Below are positions 1 to 7,453 of a DNA stretch of 14,027 nt, one piece after another (the first letter of the stretch is position 1; the number at the start of each line of letters is the position of its first letter). The stretch spans positions 1 through 14,027 of the forward strand of contig JBLGCL010000068.1 of the NCBI GenBank assembly GCA_047617305.1, read 5' to 3'. A model generated the notes under the pieces. That model was not told the origin of the DNA and ran no database searches. It saw only the letters and a program-made list of their open reading frames with translations. This DNA is from DATFIX01 sp047617305. Lineage in GTDB: Archaea; Halobacteriota; Halobacteria; Halobacteriales; Natrialbaceae. The translations under genes and the position numbers were made by a program.

Positions 1-186
1 ACCGAAGACGGCCGTCAATCTCGCCGAACCGGCCTCGGACCGTTCGCGATACTCGAAGGACCGAACGGCATCGCTCTCCTCGACCGGGGGCGACGGCCAG
101 GGGTTCGATCCGCGTGAGAGCCCCAACCGTCTCGCGAAGCGGAGCCCGGGGGGTGGTGAGAGCGGTCGCTCCCGGGCAGAAAACGG

Positions 187-198
187 ATATAAACCGCG
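187..198. promoter_or_regulatory. TATA-like box, direction unresolved
   Basis: The plus strand reads GATATAAACC and the minus strand GGTTTATATC. Both resemble archaeal TATA elements. Read forward, a purine-rich GAAAAC lies just upstream, as a BRE would, and transcription would start near 216 inside a 6-bp inverted repeat. Read in reverse, transcription would start near 164 and run off the left edge. No confident start codon follows in either direction. Confidence 0.35.
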
Positions 199-326
199 AC
201 AGGTGCGGGTCGACCGTCGGTTCGGAACGGTCTGGCGGGACGGAGGCGGGGCCGCGCATCCGACGACGGCGGTGGAGCGCGGTTCGAGGGCGGTGGACGG
301 GGCTATCGCCTACGTCACATCGTCGT

Positions 327-345
327 CGCCGAGCAGAGCTCGGCG
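327..345 (-). terminator. Hairpin 3' of the thermosome gene, possible terminator
   Basis: CGCCGAGC (327-334) and GCTCGGCG (338-345) form a perfect 8-bp stem with a 3-nt AGA loop, about 30 bp past the thermosome stop codon. There is no T-run after it on the minus strand, and archaeal termination normally relies on T-runs. It may be an mRNA 3'-end or processing structure instead. Confidence 0.35.
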
Positions 346-373
346 GACAATGAAGACCGGTCAGGGACCGATC

Positions 374-2074
<1,701 letters not shown>

Positions 2075-2100
2075 AGTCAGTGATGGATTGTATTGCCATT

Positions 2101-2110
2101 CTATATAAAT
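2101..2110 (-). promoter_or_regulatory. TATA box of the thermosome gene
   Basis: The minus strand reads ATTTATATAG. Its centre is about 31 bp upstream of the ATG at 2074, so transcription should start a few bases before the start codon. Haloarchaeal cct genes are known to be heat inducible from short TATA-centred promoters; whether this one is cannot be read from the sequence. Confidence 0.75.
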
Positions 2111-2255
2111 GTTCTGTATCGGTGGTTCCGAATCGGGTGAACACGCCATCAAGAGCCGTGTTAAAAGATACCAATCGACGAGAGTTTAAATACCGATTCG
2201 AGGGTTTGTCGGGTCGAAACGGCCTCGCGTGACGGTCGTTTCCGCGGGAGTGAGC

Positions 2256-2269
2256 ACCGGTTTACCGGT
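2256..2269. repeat. ACCGGT-TT-ACCGGT palindromic pair
   Basis: Two copies of the self-complementary hexamer ACCGGT are separated by 2 bp. The copies act as both direct and inverted repeats. The pair lies 44 bp past the KH-protein stop codon and about 180 bp upstream of the thermosome start. It could be a dimeric-protein binding site, an mRNA 3'-end structure or chance. Confidence 0.4.
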
Positions 2270-2312
2270 TGCGGGGACCGTCGGAGTTTGGGCGGATCGA
2301 AACGGTGGCACC

Positions 2313-2873
2313 TCAGGCGTCGCCGCTGCCCGGGAACTGGTGGTACTCGATTTCCTCGTGCTTGAGTTCGTTGTGCTTGCGCTCGAGGTACGAGTAGACC
2401 GAACCGTGTGGGGCGCCGTCGAGCAGGCGCTCGGCTGCCTCCCGGACGATCTGGGTTTGCTCGGCCGTGCCGATGACCCCCAGCGTCGAGCCGTAGATCA
2501 CGACCGAAGCGCCCGTCAACTCCTCCATGAGTTCGCGGGTGCGGCCGTCCTCGCCGATGAGCCGGCCCTTCTTGCGCTTCAGGTCGCGATTGTTCCGGGC
2601 GGCCGCCTGGACGTCGATGACGTCGAGCATCATCAGGTCGTCCTCGAGGAGTTCGAGGGCCTCCTCGGGCGGGAAGCCCCGGCCGATCGCCCTGACGATC
2701 TCCGGGGCCTTCAGGCCGCGGACCGGGTCACCGTTCTTCTCGATGGCGACCGACCCGTTCTCGGAATCGATGTCGAGACGGACCTCGGCGCGATCCTCGA
2801 TCTCGCGCATCGTCTCACCGCCGTCACCGATGAGAACGCCGATCCGGTCCTGCGGGATCTTCACGTGCTGCAT
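2313..2873 (-). CDS. Archaeal Dim2/Pno1-like protein with two KH domains
   Basis: RNA-binding protein of the universal archaeal KH family, related to eukaryotic Pno1/Dim2, which acts in small-subunit ribosome maturation near the 16S/18S rRNA 3' end. It has 186 residues, the usual size. KH1 begins at residue 5 with its GxxG loop GDGG at 16-19. KH2 has the GxxG loop GEDG at 107-110 followed by RTRELMEELTGASVVIYG. The C-terminus YSYLERKHNELKHEE matches the family pattern. The ATG at 2873 is about 32 bp from a TATA-like CTTATT, implying a leaderless or nearly leaderless mRNA. In many haloarchaea this gene sits with rio1 and eIF1A (from memory). Here its upstream neighbour is an MFS transporter instead. 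Confidence 0.93.
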   Translation of the reverse strand: MQHVKIPQDRIGVLIGDGGETMREIEDRAEVRLDIDSENGSVAIEKNGDPVRGLKAPEIVRAIGRGFPPEEALELLEDDLMMLDVIDVQAAARNNRDLKRKKGRLIGEDGRTRELMEELTGASVVIYGSTLGVIGTAEQTQIVREAAERLLDGAPHGSVYSYLERKHNELKHEEIEYHQFPGSGDA

Positions 2874-2902
2874 AATACGCTCGGGGCTAGGAAACGATCA
2901 CG

Positions 2903-2910
2903 AATAAGCG
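2903..2910 (-). promoter_or_regulatory. TATA-like box of the KH-protein gene
   Basis: The minus strand reads CGCTTATTCG across this site. The core CTTATT is centred about 32 bp upstream of the ATG at 2873, a good spacing for a near-leaderless archaeal start. Confidence 0.5.
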
Positions 2911-2979
2911 TTCGGTCACAGGGACGTAACGGACTGAAAGGCGTTCCGGCGGGAATCGGAGCGCGAGTCCGGTGCGATA

Positions 2980-3006
2980 TCAGGCGATCGAAACGTCATC
3001 GCCTGA
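2980..3006 (-). terminator. Hairpin overlapping the MFS stop codon
   Basis: TCAGGCGAT (2980-2988) and ATCGCCTGA (2998-3006) are a perfect 9-bp inverted repeat with a 9-nt loop. They cover the last eight codons (SGDDVSIA) and the stop codon of the MFS gene. The structure could mark the mRNA 3' end. There is no T-run downstream, so its role as a terminator is uncertain. Confidence 0.4.
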
Positions 3007-4341
3007 ATGCTCACTTCCGGCCGTTAGCGTGTCCATCGCGGTGATGGTCGGGAGACCGCGCAACGTCGGGAACGCGAAGACGTACGCCCCGAGGAACAGG
3101 AACCCGACGCCGGCGACGAACATGACGGGGACCGGGCCGAAGGTCGACGCCGCCGTTCCGCCGGCCAGCGCTCCGAAGGGAATCATGAACGAAGAAACGC
3201 TGCCGAGCACGGCGGAGACGCGCCCGAGGAGTCGATCGGGGGTGACCGCCTGGACCAGCGAGTTGAGGAGGACGTTCGTCGTCCCGACCGGCACCCCGGC
3301 GAGCGCGAGGAGGACGGCCGTCGCCGGGAGCCACCCGATCCAGATGGCCGCGACCCAGACGACGCCGCTGAACAGGAAGCCGGCGATCGAGAGATGGCCG
3401 AACGGGAACCGCTCGAACCAGGACGCGACCGCCGCACCGACGAACACCCCGATCGAGAGGGCGGCCAGCAAGATCCCGTACGCCTCCGGCCCGCCGATGC
3501 CGTCGGCGTAGGCGGGCATCGTGCTGTTCATCGTCCCGAGGGTGAAGTTGATGACGAGCGAGCCACCCATGAGCACCGCGAGGAAGGTCCCACGGAGGTA
3601 CTGGACGCCTTCCTTGAGGTCGACGAGGTACCCGCCGTCTTCGTCGTCCTCGCCATTCTCGCCACCCTCACCGCCGTCGGTGACCGGAACCGCGTCCGGG
3701 TCGCCCCCGTCGCCGGAGGTGCCCTGATCGACGCTGATCTCGCCGGCCTCCGGTTCCGACGCCTCCTCGGCGGCCGGGATGGTCAGCGTGGCGAACAGGA
3801 GCGCGGCGGCGAGGAACGTCACCGAGTCGACGACGAACAGCGTGACGGCGCCGATGATTGCGATGAGGACGCCAGCGACCGCGTTGAACACCGAGTCGAT
3901 GCCCTGGTAGGCCAGCGCGAACGCCGAGTTGGCCTCGACCAGTTCCTCGTCCTCAACGATTCGGGGGAGCGCAGCGGTCTGGGCCGGGTAGACGAACTGG
4001 TTCAGCGTCGAGAGGACGGGCATCACGACCAGGATCAGGGGCGCCGACAGCATTCCAAGGACGTGGGCCACCGGAAGCGAGAGGATGACGACGCCCTGGA
4101 CCACCTGCGTCCGGACCAGCAACCGCCGGAGGTCCCAGCGGTCGACCAACGGGCCGAAGAACGCCTGGAGCCCGGAGGGCGCGAGCGTCAGGAACCCGGC
4201 CACGCCCGAATAGAACGGATCGCCGGTTAGGTCGTACACGAGCCACATCGCGGCGATGAAATAGAGGCTGTCCCCCGCGTTCGTGATCACCCGTCCGGCG
4301 AACAGCCGGACGAAATCGCGGTTCCGGAACGGCGCTTTCAT
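2980..4341 (-). CDS. MFS transporter, EntS/MFS_3-like exporter
   Basis: Major facilitator superfamily permease of the MFS_3 (enterobactin-exporter-like) type, probably a proton-driven exporter of an unknown small molecule at the cell membrane. The protein has 453 residues and about 12 hydrophobic segments in two halves of six. The first half carries the MFS loop 2-3 signature GPLVDRWDLRRLL (63-75). The second half has TPDRLLGRVSAV (367-378), typical of this subfamily. The central loop (about 191-238) is a long Asp/Glu/Gly linker, acidic even for a haloarchaeon. I start at the ATG at 4341 (MKAPFRNRDF, the family's usual N-terminus). The alternative ATG at 4368 lies within or next to a TATA-like stretch (4369-4378) and would probably precede the transcript start. 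Regulator A is directly upstream in the same orientation and may control this gene. Substrate unknown. Confidence 0.9.
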   Translation of the reverse strand: MKAPFRNRDFVRLFAGRVITNAGDSLYFIAAMWLVYDLTGDPFYSGVAGFLTLAPSGLQAFFGPLVDRWDLRRLLVRTQVVQGVVILSLPVAHVLGMLSAPLILVVMPVLSTLNQFVYPAQTAALPRIVEDEELVEANSAFALAYQGIDSVFNAVAGVLIAIIGAVTLFVVDSVTFLAAALLFATLTIPAAEEASEPEAGEISVDQGTSGDGGDPDAVPVTDGGEGGENGEDDEDGGYLVDLKEGVQYLRGTFLAVLMGGSLVINFTLGTMNSTMPAYADGIGGPEAYGILLAALSIGVFVGAAVASWFERFPFGHLSIAGFLFSGVVWVAAIWIGWLPATAVLLALAGVPVGTTNVLLNSLVQAVTPDRLLGRVSAVLGSVSSFMIPFGALAGGTAASTFGPVPVMFVAGVGFLFLGAYVFAFPTLRGLPTITAMDTLTAGSEHSGDDVSIA

Positions 4342-4368
4342 GTCGGACCGAAGGCGAGGGATGGGCAT

Positions 4369-4378
4369 AAAGATAATT
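4369..4378 (-). promoter_or_regulatory. TATA-like box of the MFS gene
   Basis: The minus strand reads AATTATCTTT. A transcription start about 26 bp downstream would fall near 4347, just before the ATG at 4341. This supports the shorter MFS start and suggests the gene has its own promoter besides any readthrough from regulator A. Confidence 0.5.
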
Positions 4379-4437
4379 CGAATGATACTTCTGTTCGATC
4401 CCTCACAGAACGTCCCTTCGGTAGATATCCCGACAGG

Positions 4438-5313
4438 TCAGCGGTCCGCTGGCGTTCGATCGACGTCGACCACCTCGGCGTCCGCGTCGAGAACGAGATC
4501 CAGTCGATCGTCGTCCCGTTCGAAGGTGATCCGGATCCGGAGCGGATCCTCCTCGAGGACGGTCGTCAGGTCCTTCAACTCCCCGTAGTTCGGCCCGAGC
4601 AGTCGCCAGAGCGGTTCCCGCCGGACGTCGACCCCCTGATCGTAGTAGAACGACACGACCGCCGGGTGCGAGAGGACGACGCCAGCCGGATCGGCCTGCA
4701 GGTGATCGCCACATCGCTCGCACTGGTACACGACGGCGGGGTCGCCGTCGATCCGTTCGAGCGACGGGGTCATCGGGCCCTCACAGGCTGCACAGAAGCC
4801 CGCGACGATACGCTCCACGTTGAGCCTGAGCCAGCGATCGAAAGTCTCCGGCAACGCGTCGCGGTCGCGGCCGTCGAGGACGCCCGGCGGCATCGAGAAC
4901 TCGTTGCGGAACTCGTCGCACCGGGAACACGAGATGTGGACGCGCTCGTCCTCGTAGCGGACGACGACCGGTGCCCCACACATCGGGCAGGAGTCGTCCA
5001 GTTCGATCGGATCGATGGCTCCCGATTCGGTGTAGGTCCCGGCGAGGATGGCGCCGTGGAGGTGCCCCCCGGCATAGGTGGTCGTGTAGCTCTCGTCGGT
5101 CTTGCGAACGAATCGCCCCAGGAGCTTCCCGAGATGGTAGTTGAACTGACCGCTGTCGCGGACGCCGACCCGGTCCTGGAGTTCGGAGAACGGGACCGCC
5201 TCGGTCGGGTCCTCGGCGAGTGCGCGAATGATCTCGATGCGCGTCCGGTCCCCGAGGGCCGCGAATGCCTCCTCCGGTTGGGTTTCCGGCTTCTCGTCAC
5301 CGTGAGATTCCAT
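4438..5313 (-). CDS. Winged-helix regulator with zinc ribbons (regulator A)
   Basis: Predicted DNA-binding transcription regulator of a family common in haloarchaea, often labelled ArsR-like or helix-turn-helix. Residues 13-80 form a winged helix (EEAFAALGDRTRIEIIRAL, then SGQFNYHLGKL as recognition helix). Next come two zinc-ribbon-like units: C109/C112 with C129/C132, and C174/C177 with C198/C201. A conserved HPAVVSFYYDQGVDVRREPLW (216-236) precedes an acidic beta-rich C-terminus. The ATG at 5313 coincides with the start predicted from the TATA box at 5335-5343, so the mRNA is leaderless. The MFS exporter follows after 96 bp and is the likeliest target. The ligand, if any, is unknown. Regulator B in this window is a full-length paralog with the same cysteine layout. 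Confidence 0.88.
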   Translation of the reverse strand: MESHGDEKPETQPEEAFAALGDRTRIEIIRALAEDPTEAVPFSELQDRVGVRDSGQFNYHLGKLLGRFVRKTDESYTTTYAGGHLHGAILAGTYTESGAIDPIELDDSCPMCGAPVVVRYEDERVHISCSRCDEFRNEFSMPPGVLDGRDRDALPETFDRWLRLNVERIVAGFCAACEGPMTPSLERIDGDPAVVYQCERCGDHLQADPAGVVLSHPAVVSFYYDQGVDVRREPLWRLLGPNYGELKDLTTVLEEDPLRIRITFERDDDRLDLVLDADAEVVDVDRTPADR

Positions 5314-5334
5314 GCGTACACTCCGGTGTCAGAG

Positions 5335-5343
5335 GCTATACAG
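5335..5343 (-). promoter_or_regulatory. TATA box of regulator A
   Basis: The minus strand reads CTGTATAGC, centred about 26 bp upstream of the ATG at 5313. This gives a leaderless start and means regulator A need not depend on trpS transcription, although trpS ends only 77 bp upstream. Confidence 0.6.
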
Positions 5344-5390
5344 ATATCGGTGAGCGTCGCGGTGCCGGCGACCGGACGGATAGCGGCCGG

Positions 5391-6572
5391 TCACCCCAGC
5401 GTCGTCGTCGGCGCGAGGCGTTCCCGTTCGTCGTCGTCGAGTCGATACGGTTCGAGCTCGGGTTCGAGCGGTCCGAGGGCCCTGCGTCGGCGCTGGTGGG
5501 CCCCCAAGAAGTCGGCGATCCGATCCGCGGCGAGGGCCTTGAGTTCGCCCGAGAGGAGGTCCCCCGCCCGATACTCGTGGGCGAGTCGCTTGATGCTCTC
5601 GTCGTCTTCCTCGAAGAAAGCGTGCAGGTACTGGTAGGCCACGTCGACCTCGGGATCGCCGCCGTGCTCGCGGTGTGCTTCCAGGCTCTCGCGCCCGCCG
5701 GAGTACGCGTAGCGGTCGATCTTCTCCCGGACGGTCTCGCGGTCGTCCGAGAGGTCGACGGTCGGTTCGTCGTCCGAGGAACTCATCTTGCCGGGGCCCG
5801 AGAGCGACGGGAGGAACTTCCCGAGGAGCGCCCCGGGCTTCCGGACGTCGAACCGTTCCTTGGCGGCGACGTCCCGGCAAACTCGGACGTGCGGGTCCTG
5901 GTCGACAGCGATCGGAACGAGCGTGGGATGGGGCCCGTGCAGCAGCTGGGGCAGCAGGAGGTGGACTGCCTGTACCGCGGGATAGAACGACAGCCCGATC
6001 GTCTCGGGGTCGCCGTAGGTCGCATCGACCGTCGACTGGGTGATCGCGTCGGCGGTTCGGACGGCCTGCGGATAGACGACGTCCGCGTCCAGCGTGTCGA
6101 CGAGGAACGTAGTTCGGTCGGGGTCGAACCCTACGGCGAGCAGGTCCCGGAGGTTGTCCCGGGTGTACTCGGCGATCGCTTCGAGGCCCATGTCTTTCGC
6201 GAGGAACTTCTCGTCGTCCGAGAGCGGGACGTAGACGTGCGCCCCGGTCGCCGCCTGCAGGCGTTTCGCGAAGTAGAAGGGGAGGACGTGCCCGAGGTGC
6301 ATCGGGCCCGAGGGGCCACGGCCGGTAACGATCGAGTGGCGCTCGCCCGCCTCGGCGGCCGCGAGGTACCGGTCGACGTCGCGCCCGGCGTAGAACACCC
6401 CCCTGCGGACCAGCGGGTGGTCCGGGAAGCGCCGGACCTGCGCGTCGGTCAGGCGGTCGGCACCGAAGCGGTCGAGGAGTTTCTCGTAATCGATCTCCCC
6501 CGCAACGTCGTAGGGTGTGACGGTAGCCTGGTTGGCGTTCGGTTCGTCCGGTGGCGTCTCGGTCGATGGCAT
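5391..6572 (-). CDS. trpS: Tryptophanyl-tRNA synthetase
   Basis: Class I aminoacyl-tRNA synthetase charging tRNA-Trp in the cytosol, of the archaeal/eukaryotic type. It has 393 residues, close to the short archaeal form. The HIGH-type signature is GPSGPMHLGH (86-95), the KMSKS-type loop is KMSSS (262-266) with GP just before it, and IAVDQDPH (221-228) lies in the catalytic core. The start is the ATG at 6572 (MPSTETPPDEP). The frame stays open to 6728, but those 52 extra residues are Arg/Pro/Val-rich, non-acidic and unlike the family. No TATA box lies 25-30 bp upstream of this ATG, in contrast to neighbouring genes. The nearest good candidate is about 200 bp upstream, so the mRNA probably has a structured leader. 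Some haloarchaea encode a second TrpRS; I cannot tell whether this is the only copy. Confidence 0.95.
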   Translation of the reverse strand: MPSTETPPDEPNANQATVTPYDVAGEIDYEKLLDRFGADRLTDAQVRRFPDHPLVRRGVFYAGRDVDRYLAAAEAGERHSIVTGRGPSGPMHLGHVLPFYFAKRLQAATGAHVYVPLSDDEKFLAKDMGLEAIAEYTRDNLRDLLAVGFDPDRTTFLVDTLDADVVYPQAVRTADAITQSTVDATYGDPETIGLSFYPAVQAVHLLLPQLLHGPHPTLVPIAVDQDPHVRVCRDVAAKERFDVRKPGALLGKFLPSLSGPGKMSSSDDEPTVDLSDDRETVREKIDRYAYSGGRESLEAHREHGGDPEVDVAYQYLHAFFEEDDESIKRLAHEYRAGDLLSGELKALAADRIADFLGAHQRRRRALGPLEPELEPYRLDDDERERLAPTTTLG

Positions 6573-6694
6573 GGTGTGGGATTGCTGAGAGGGATCGGCT
6601 GGCGTCTCGCGAATGGTTCGACGGACGAAAGAAGCGAAGGGAGCCCCGACCCCTGGGACCACGGTTACGCCGCGGCCGCAGCGAGGACGACACT

Positions 6695-6740
6695 GTCCGC
6701 TCCCGGGAACGGCGGCCACGGCTGCCACGCGGGAGCGGAC
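6695..6740 (-). repeat. Perfect 11-bp inverted repeat in the putative trpS leader
   Basis: GTCCGCTCCCG (6695-6705) pairs exactly with CGGGAGCGGAC (6730-6740) around a 24-nt loop that itself holds short GGC/GCC complementarity. If transcription starts about 26 bp downstream of the element at 6764-6780, the first nucleotides of the mRNA would enter this stem almost at once. It ends about 120 nt before the trpS start codon. There is no T-run after it. Confidence 0.6.
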
Positions 6741-6763
6741 CTCATCGCGTGGAGATGACGTGG

Positions 6764-6780
6764 CGACGGAAAAGAGGGTT
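6764..6780 (-). promoter_or_regulatory. Putative trpS promoter element, shared with glyS
   Basis: The minus strand reads AACCCTCTTTTCCGTCG. It matches the sequence at 11970-11986 upstream of glyS at 15 of 17 positions. The T-rich core flanked by AACCC resembles an archaeal BRE/TATA pair. It predicts a trpS transcript starting near 6746, with a leader of about 170 nt. Confidence 0.45.
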
Positions 6781-6898
6781 GTGGTCCTGTGCGATCCCGT
6801 GTCGCGGAGTGTGGCGTCGTGGAGAGCGGACGCTGGCGTTTTCAGGACGTGTAATCGCGCGACCCGTTTTATGGGCTCGGCGCCCGGTAACTCACCCG

Positions 6899-6924
6899 TC
6901 GATAGGACGAGCGGGAACTATCGA
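6899..6924. repeat. 7-bp inverted repeat after a TATA-like box
   Basis: TCGATAG (6899-6905) pairs with CTATCGA (6918-6924) with a 12-nt loop. It lies 25-30 bp after the plus-strand TTTTATGG at 6867-6874, where a transcript would begin. No gene is evident downstream. Confidence 0.4.
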
Positions 6925-7118
6925 GGCGGACTCCGGGACGACTGGCCCCGGTTCACGGTATCGCTCGGCTCGTGGCCCGGTCTCGATCCTTATTCCCCGC
7001 GGTTCCTATCGGCGCTCTCCCCCCACGCTCTTACCGTGGCCACCGAGAGCAATCCGGCGACCGCCCCTCAGTCGCTCCCGGAGCAACAGTGATCACCTGT
7101 CGGGTCGAAGGTCCGGAC

Positions 7119-7415
7119 GTGAACTACCGTCGACTCGCCACGGCGTTCGGTTCCGGGTTTCCCACGTTCCTGATCGTCGCCGTCGCCGCTGTCTTCGGCC
7201 TGTGGGACCGGACGGGCCCCCGTCTCCGGCGGGTTCTCTACGCGTACGCGGCCTTCGGGTACGTCTTCTTCGCCGTCTGATTCCTCCGATACGGCCACGT
7301 CGCGAACATCGACGATTTCGTCGACGTCCCGGGGGAGTTGGTCGTCGCCCTCGTTGCGGCGATCGCCGTATTCCTGGCATCGTGGTTCCGAGAATCCCAA
7401 GCGGACGGGCGTGAC
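7119..7415 (+). pseudogene. Small membrane protein gene split by in-frame TGA
   Basis: From the GTG at 7119 (preceded by the weak ribosome site GAAGGT) the frame encodes NYRRLATAFGSGFPTF and continues as a hydrophobic protein to a TGA at 7278-7280, giving 53 residues and two membrane segments. Directly after the stop, the same frame continues with FLRYGHVANIDDFVDV and a third clear membrane segment (ELVVALVAAIAVFLASWF), ending in a polar tail around 7415. Together this reads as one 3-TM protein of about 99 residues with a nonsense change, possibly TGG or CGA to TGA. The frame stays open to 7592, into the 3' end of regulator B on the other strand. Alternatives are a real 53-residue protein, stop-codon readthrough or a sequencing error. 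I do not recognise the family. Confidence 0.5.
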
Positions 7416-7453
7416 CCGGGAACGATCCGCCACGGGGCCGTCTCGCCCCGATC

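Larger units (their letters stand above)
1..373. other. Gene-free left edge with TATA-like box and hairpins
   Basis: No reading frame here is convincing. Frames that stay open have basic or Ser/Arg-rich translations, unlike the acidic proteins elsewhere in the window. Visible structure: GCCCGGG at 144-150 pairs with CCCGGGC at 171-177; a TATA-like box sits at about 187-198; GACCGT at 212-217 pairs with ACGGTC at 227-232; and an 8-bp hairpin lies at 327-345. One minus-strand frame below about position 126 is moderately acidic and open to the left edge, but it has no ATG or GTG start in the window. A gene beginning outside the window is therefore possible but not shown. Confidence 0.5.
6573..7118. 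other. Gene-poor region upstream of trpS
   Basis: I find no convincing protein gene here. The longest plus-strand frame (6613-7092) is basic, low-complexity and lacks family features. The structure that is visible: a perfect 11-bp inverted repeat at 6695-6740; a promoter-like element at 6764-6780 pointing at trpS; a TTTTATGG TATA-like sequence at 6867-6874; and a 7-bp hairpin at 6899-6924. The first two fit a trpS leader. The last two may belong to an unidentified RNA or be fortuitous. Confidence 0.5.

Noticed and set aside
95..115. GGGGTTCGATCCGCG resembling a tRNA T-arm
   Set aside because: The flanking bases do not form the 5-bp T-stem, and no acceptor or anticodon arms are found upstream.
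2075..2152. Upstream ATG giving the thermosome 26 extra N-terminal residues
   Set aside because: The extension runs through the TATA box at 2101-2110 and does not resemble the family N-terminus.
4342..4368. Alternative ATG at 4368 for the MFS exporter
   Set aside because: It lies beside or within the TATA-like stretch and would precede the predicted transcript start. The second Met fits the family N-terminus. It remains possible.
6573..6728. Upstream ATG giving TrpRS 52 extra residues
   Set aside because: The extension is non-acidic and overlaps the perfect inverted repeat at 6695-6740. The ATG at 6572 starts a typical acidic N-terminus.
5265..6758. Long plus-strand frame antisense to trpS and its leader
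   Set aside because: It is a shadow of trpS codons, and the minus-strand frame carries the HIGH and KMSKS signatures.
6613..7092. 159-codon plus-strand frame upstream of the small membrane gene
   Set aside because: The translation is basic and low-complexity, lacks domain features and crosses the hairpins. Its codon choice does not resemble the real genes.
7278..7280. TGA as a selenocysteine codon
   Set aside because: Haloarchaea are not known to use selenocysteine, and the position lies in a membrane segment with no redox motif. A nonsense mutation is simpler.
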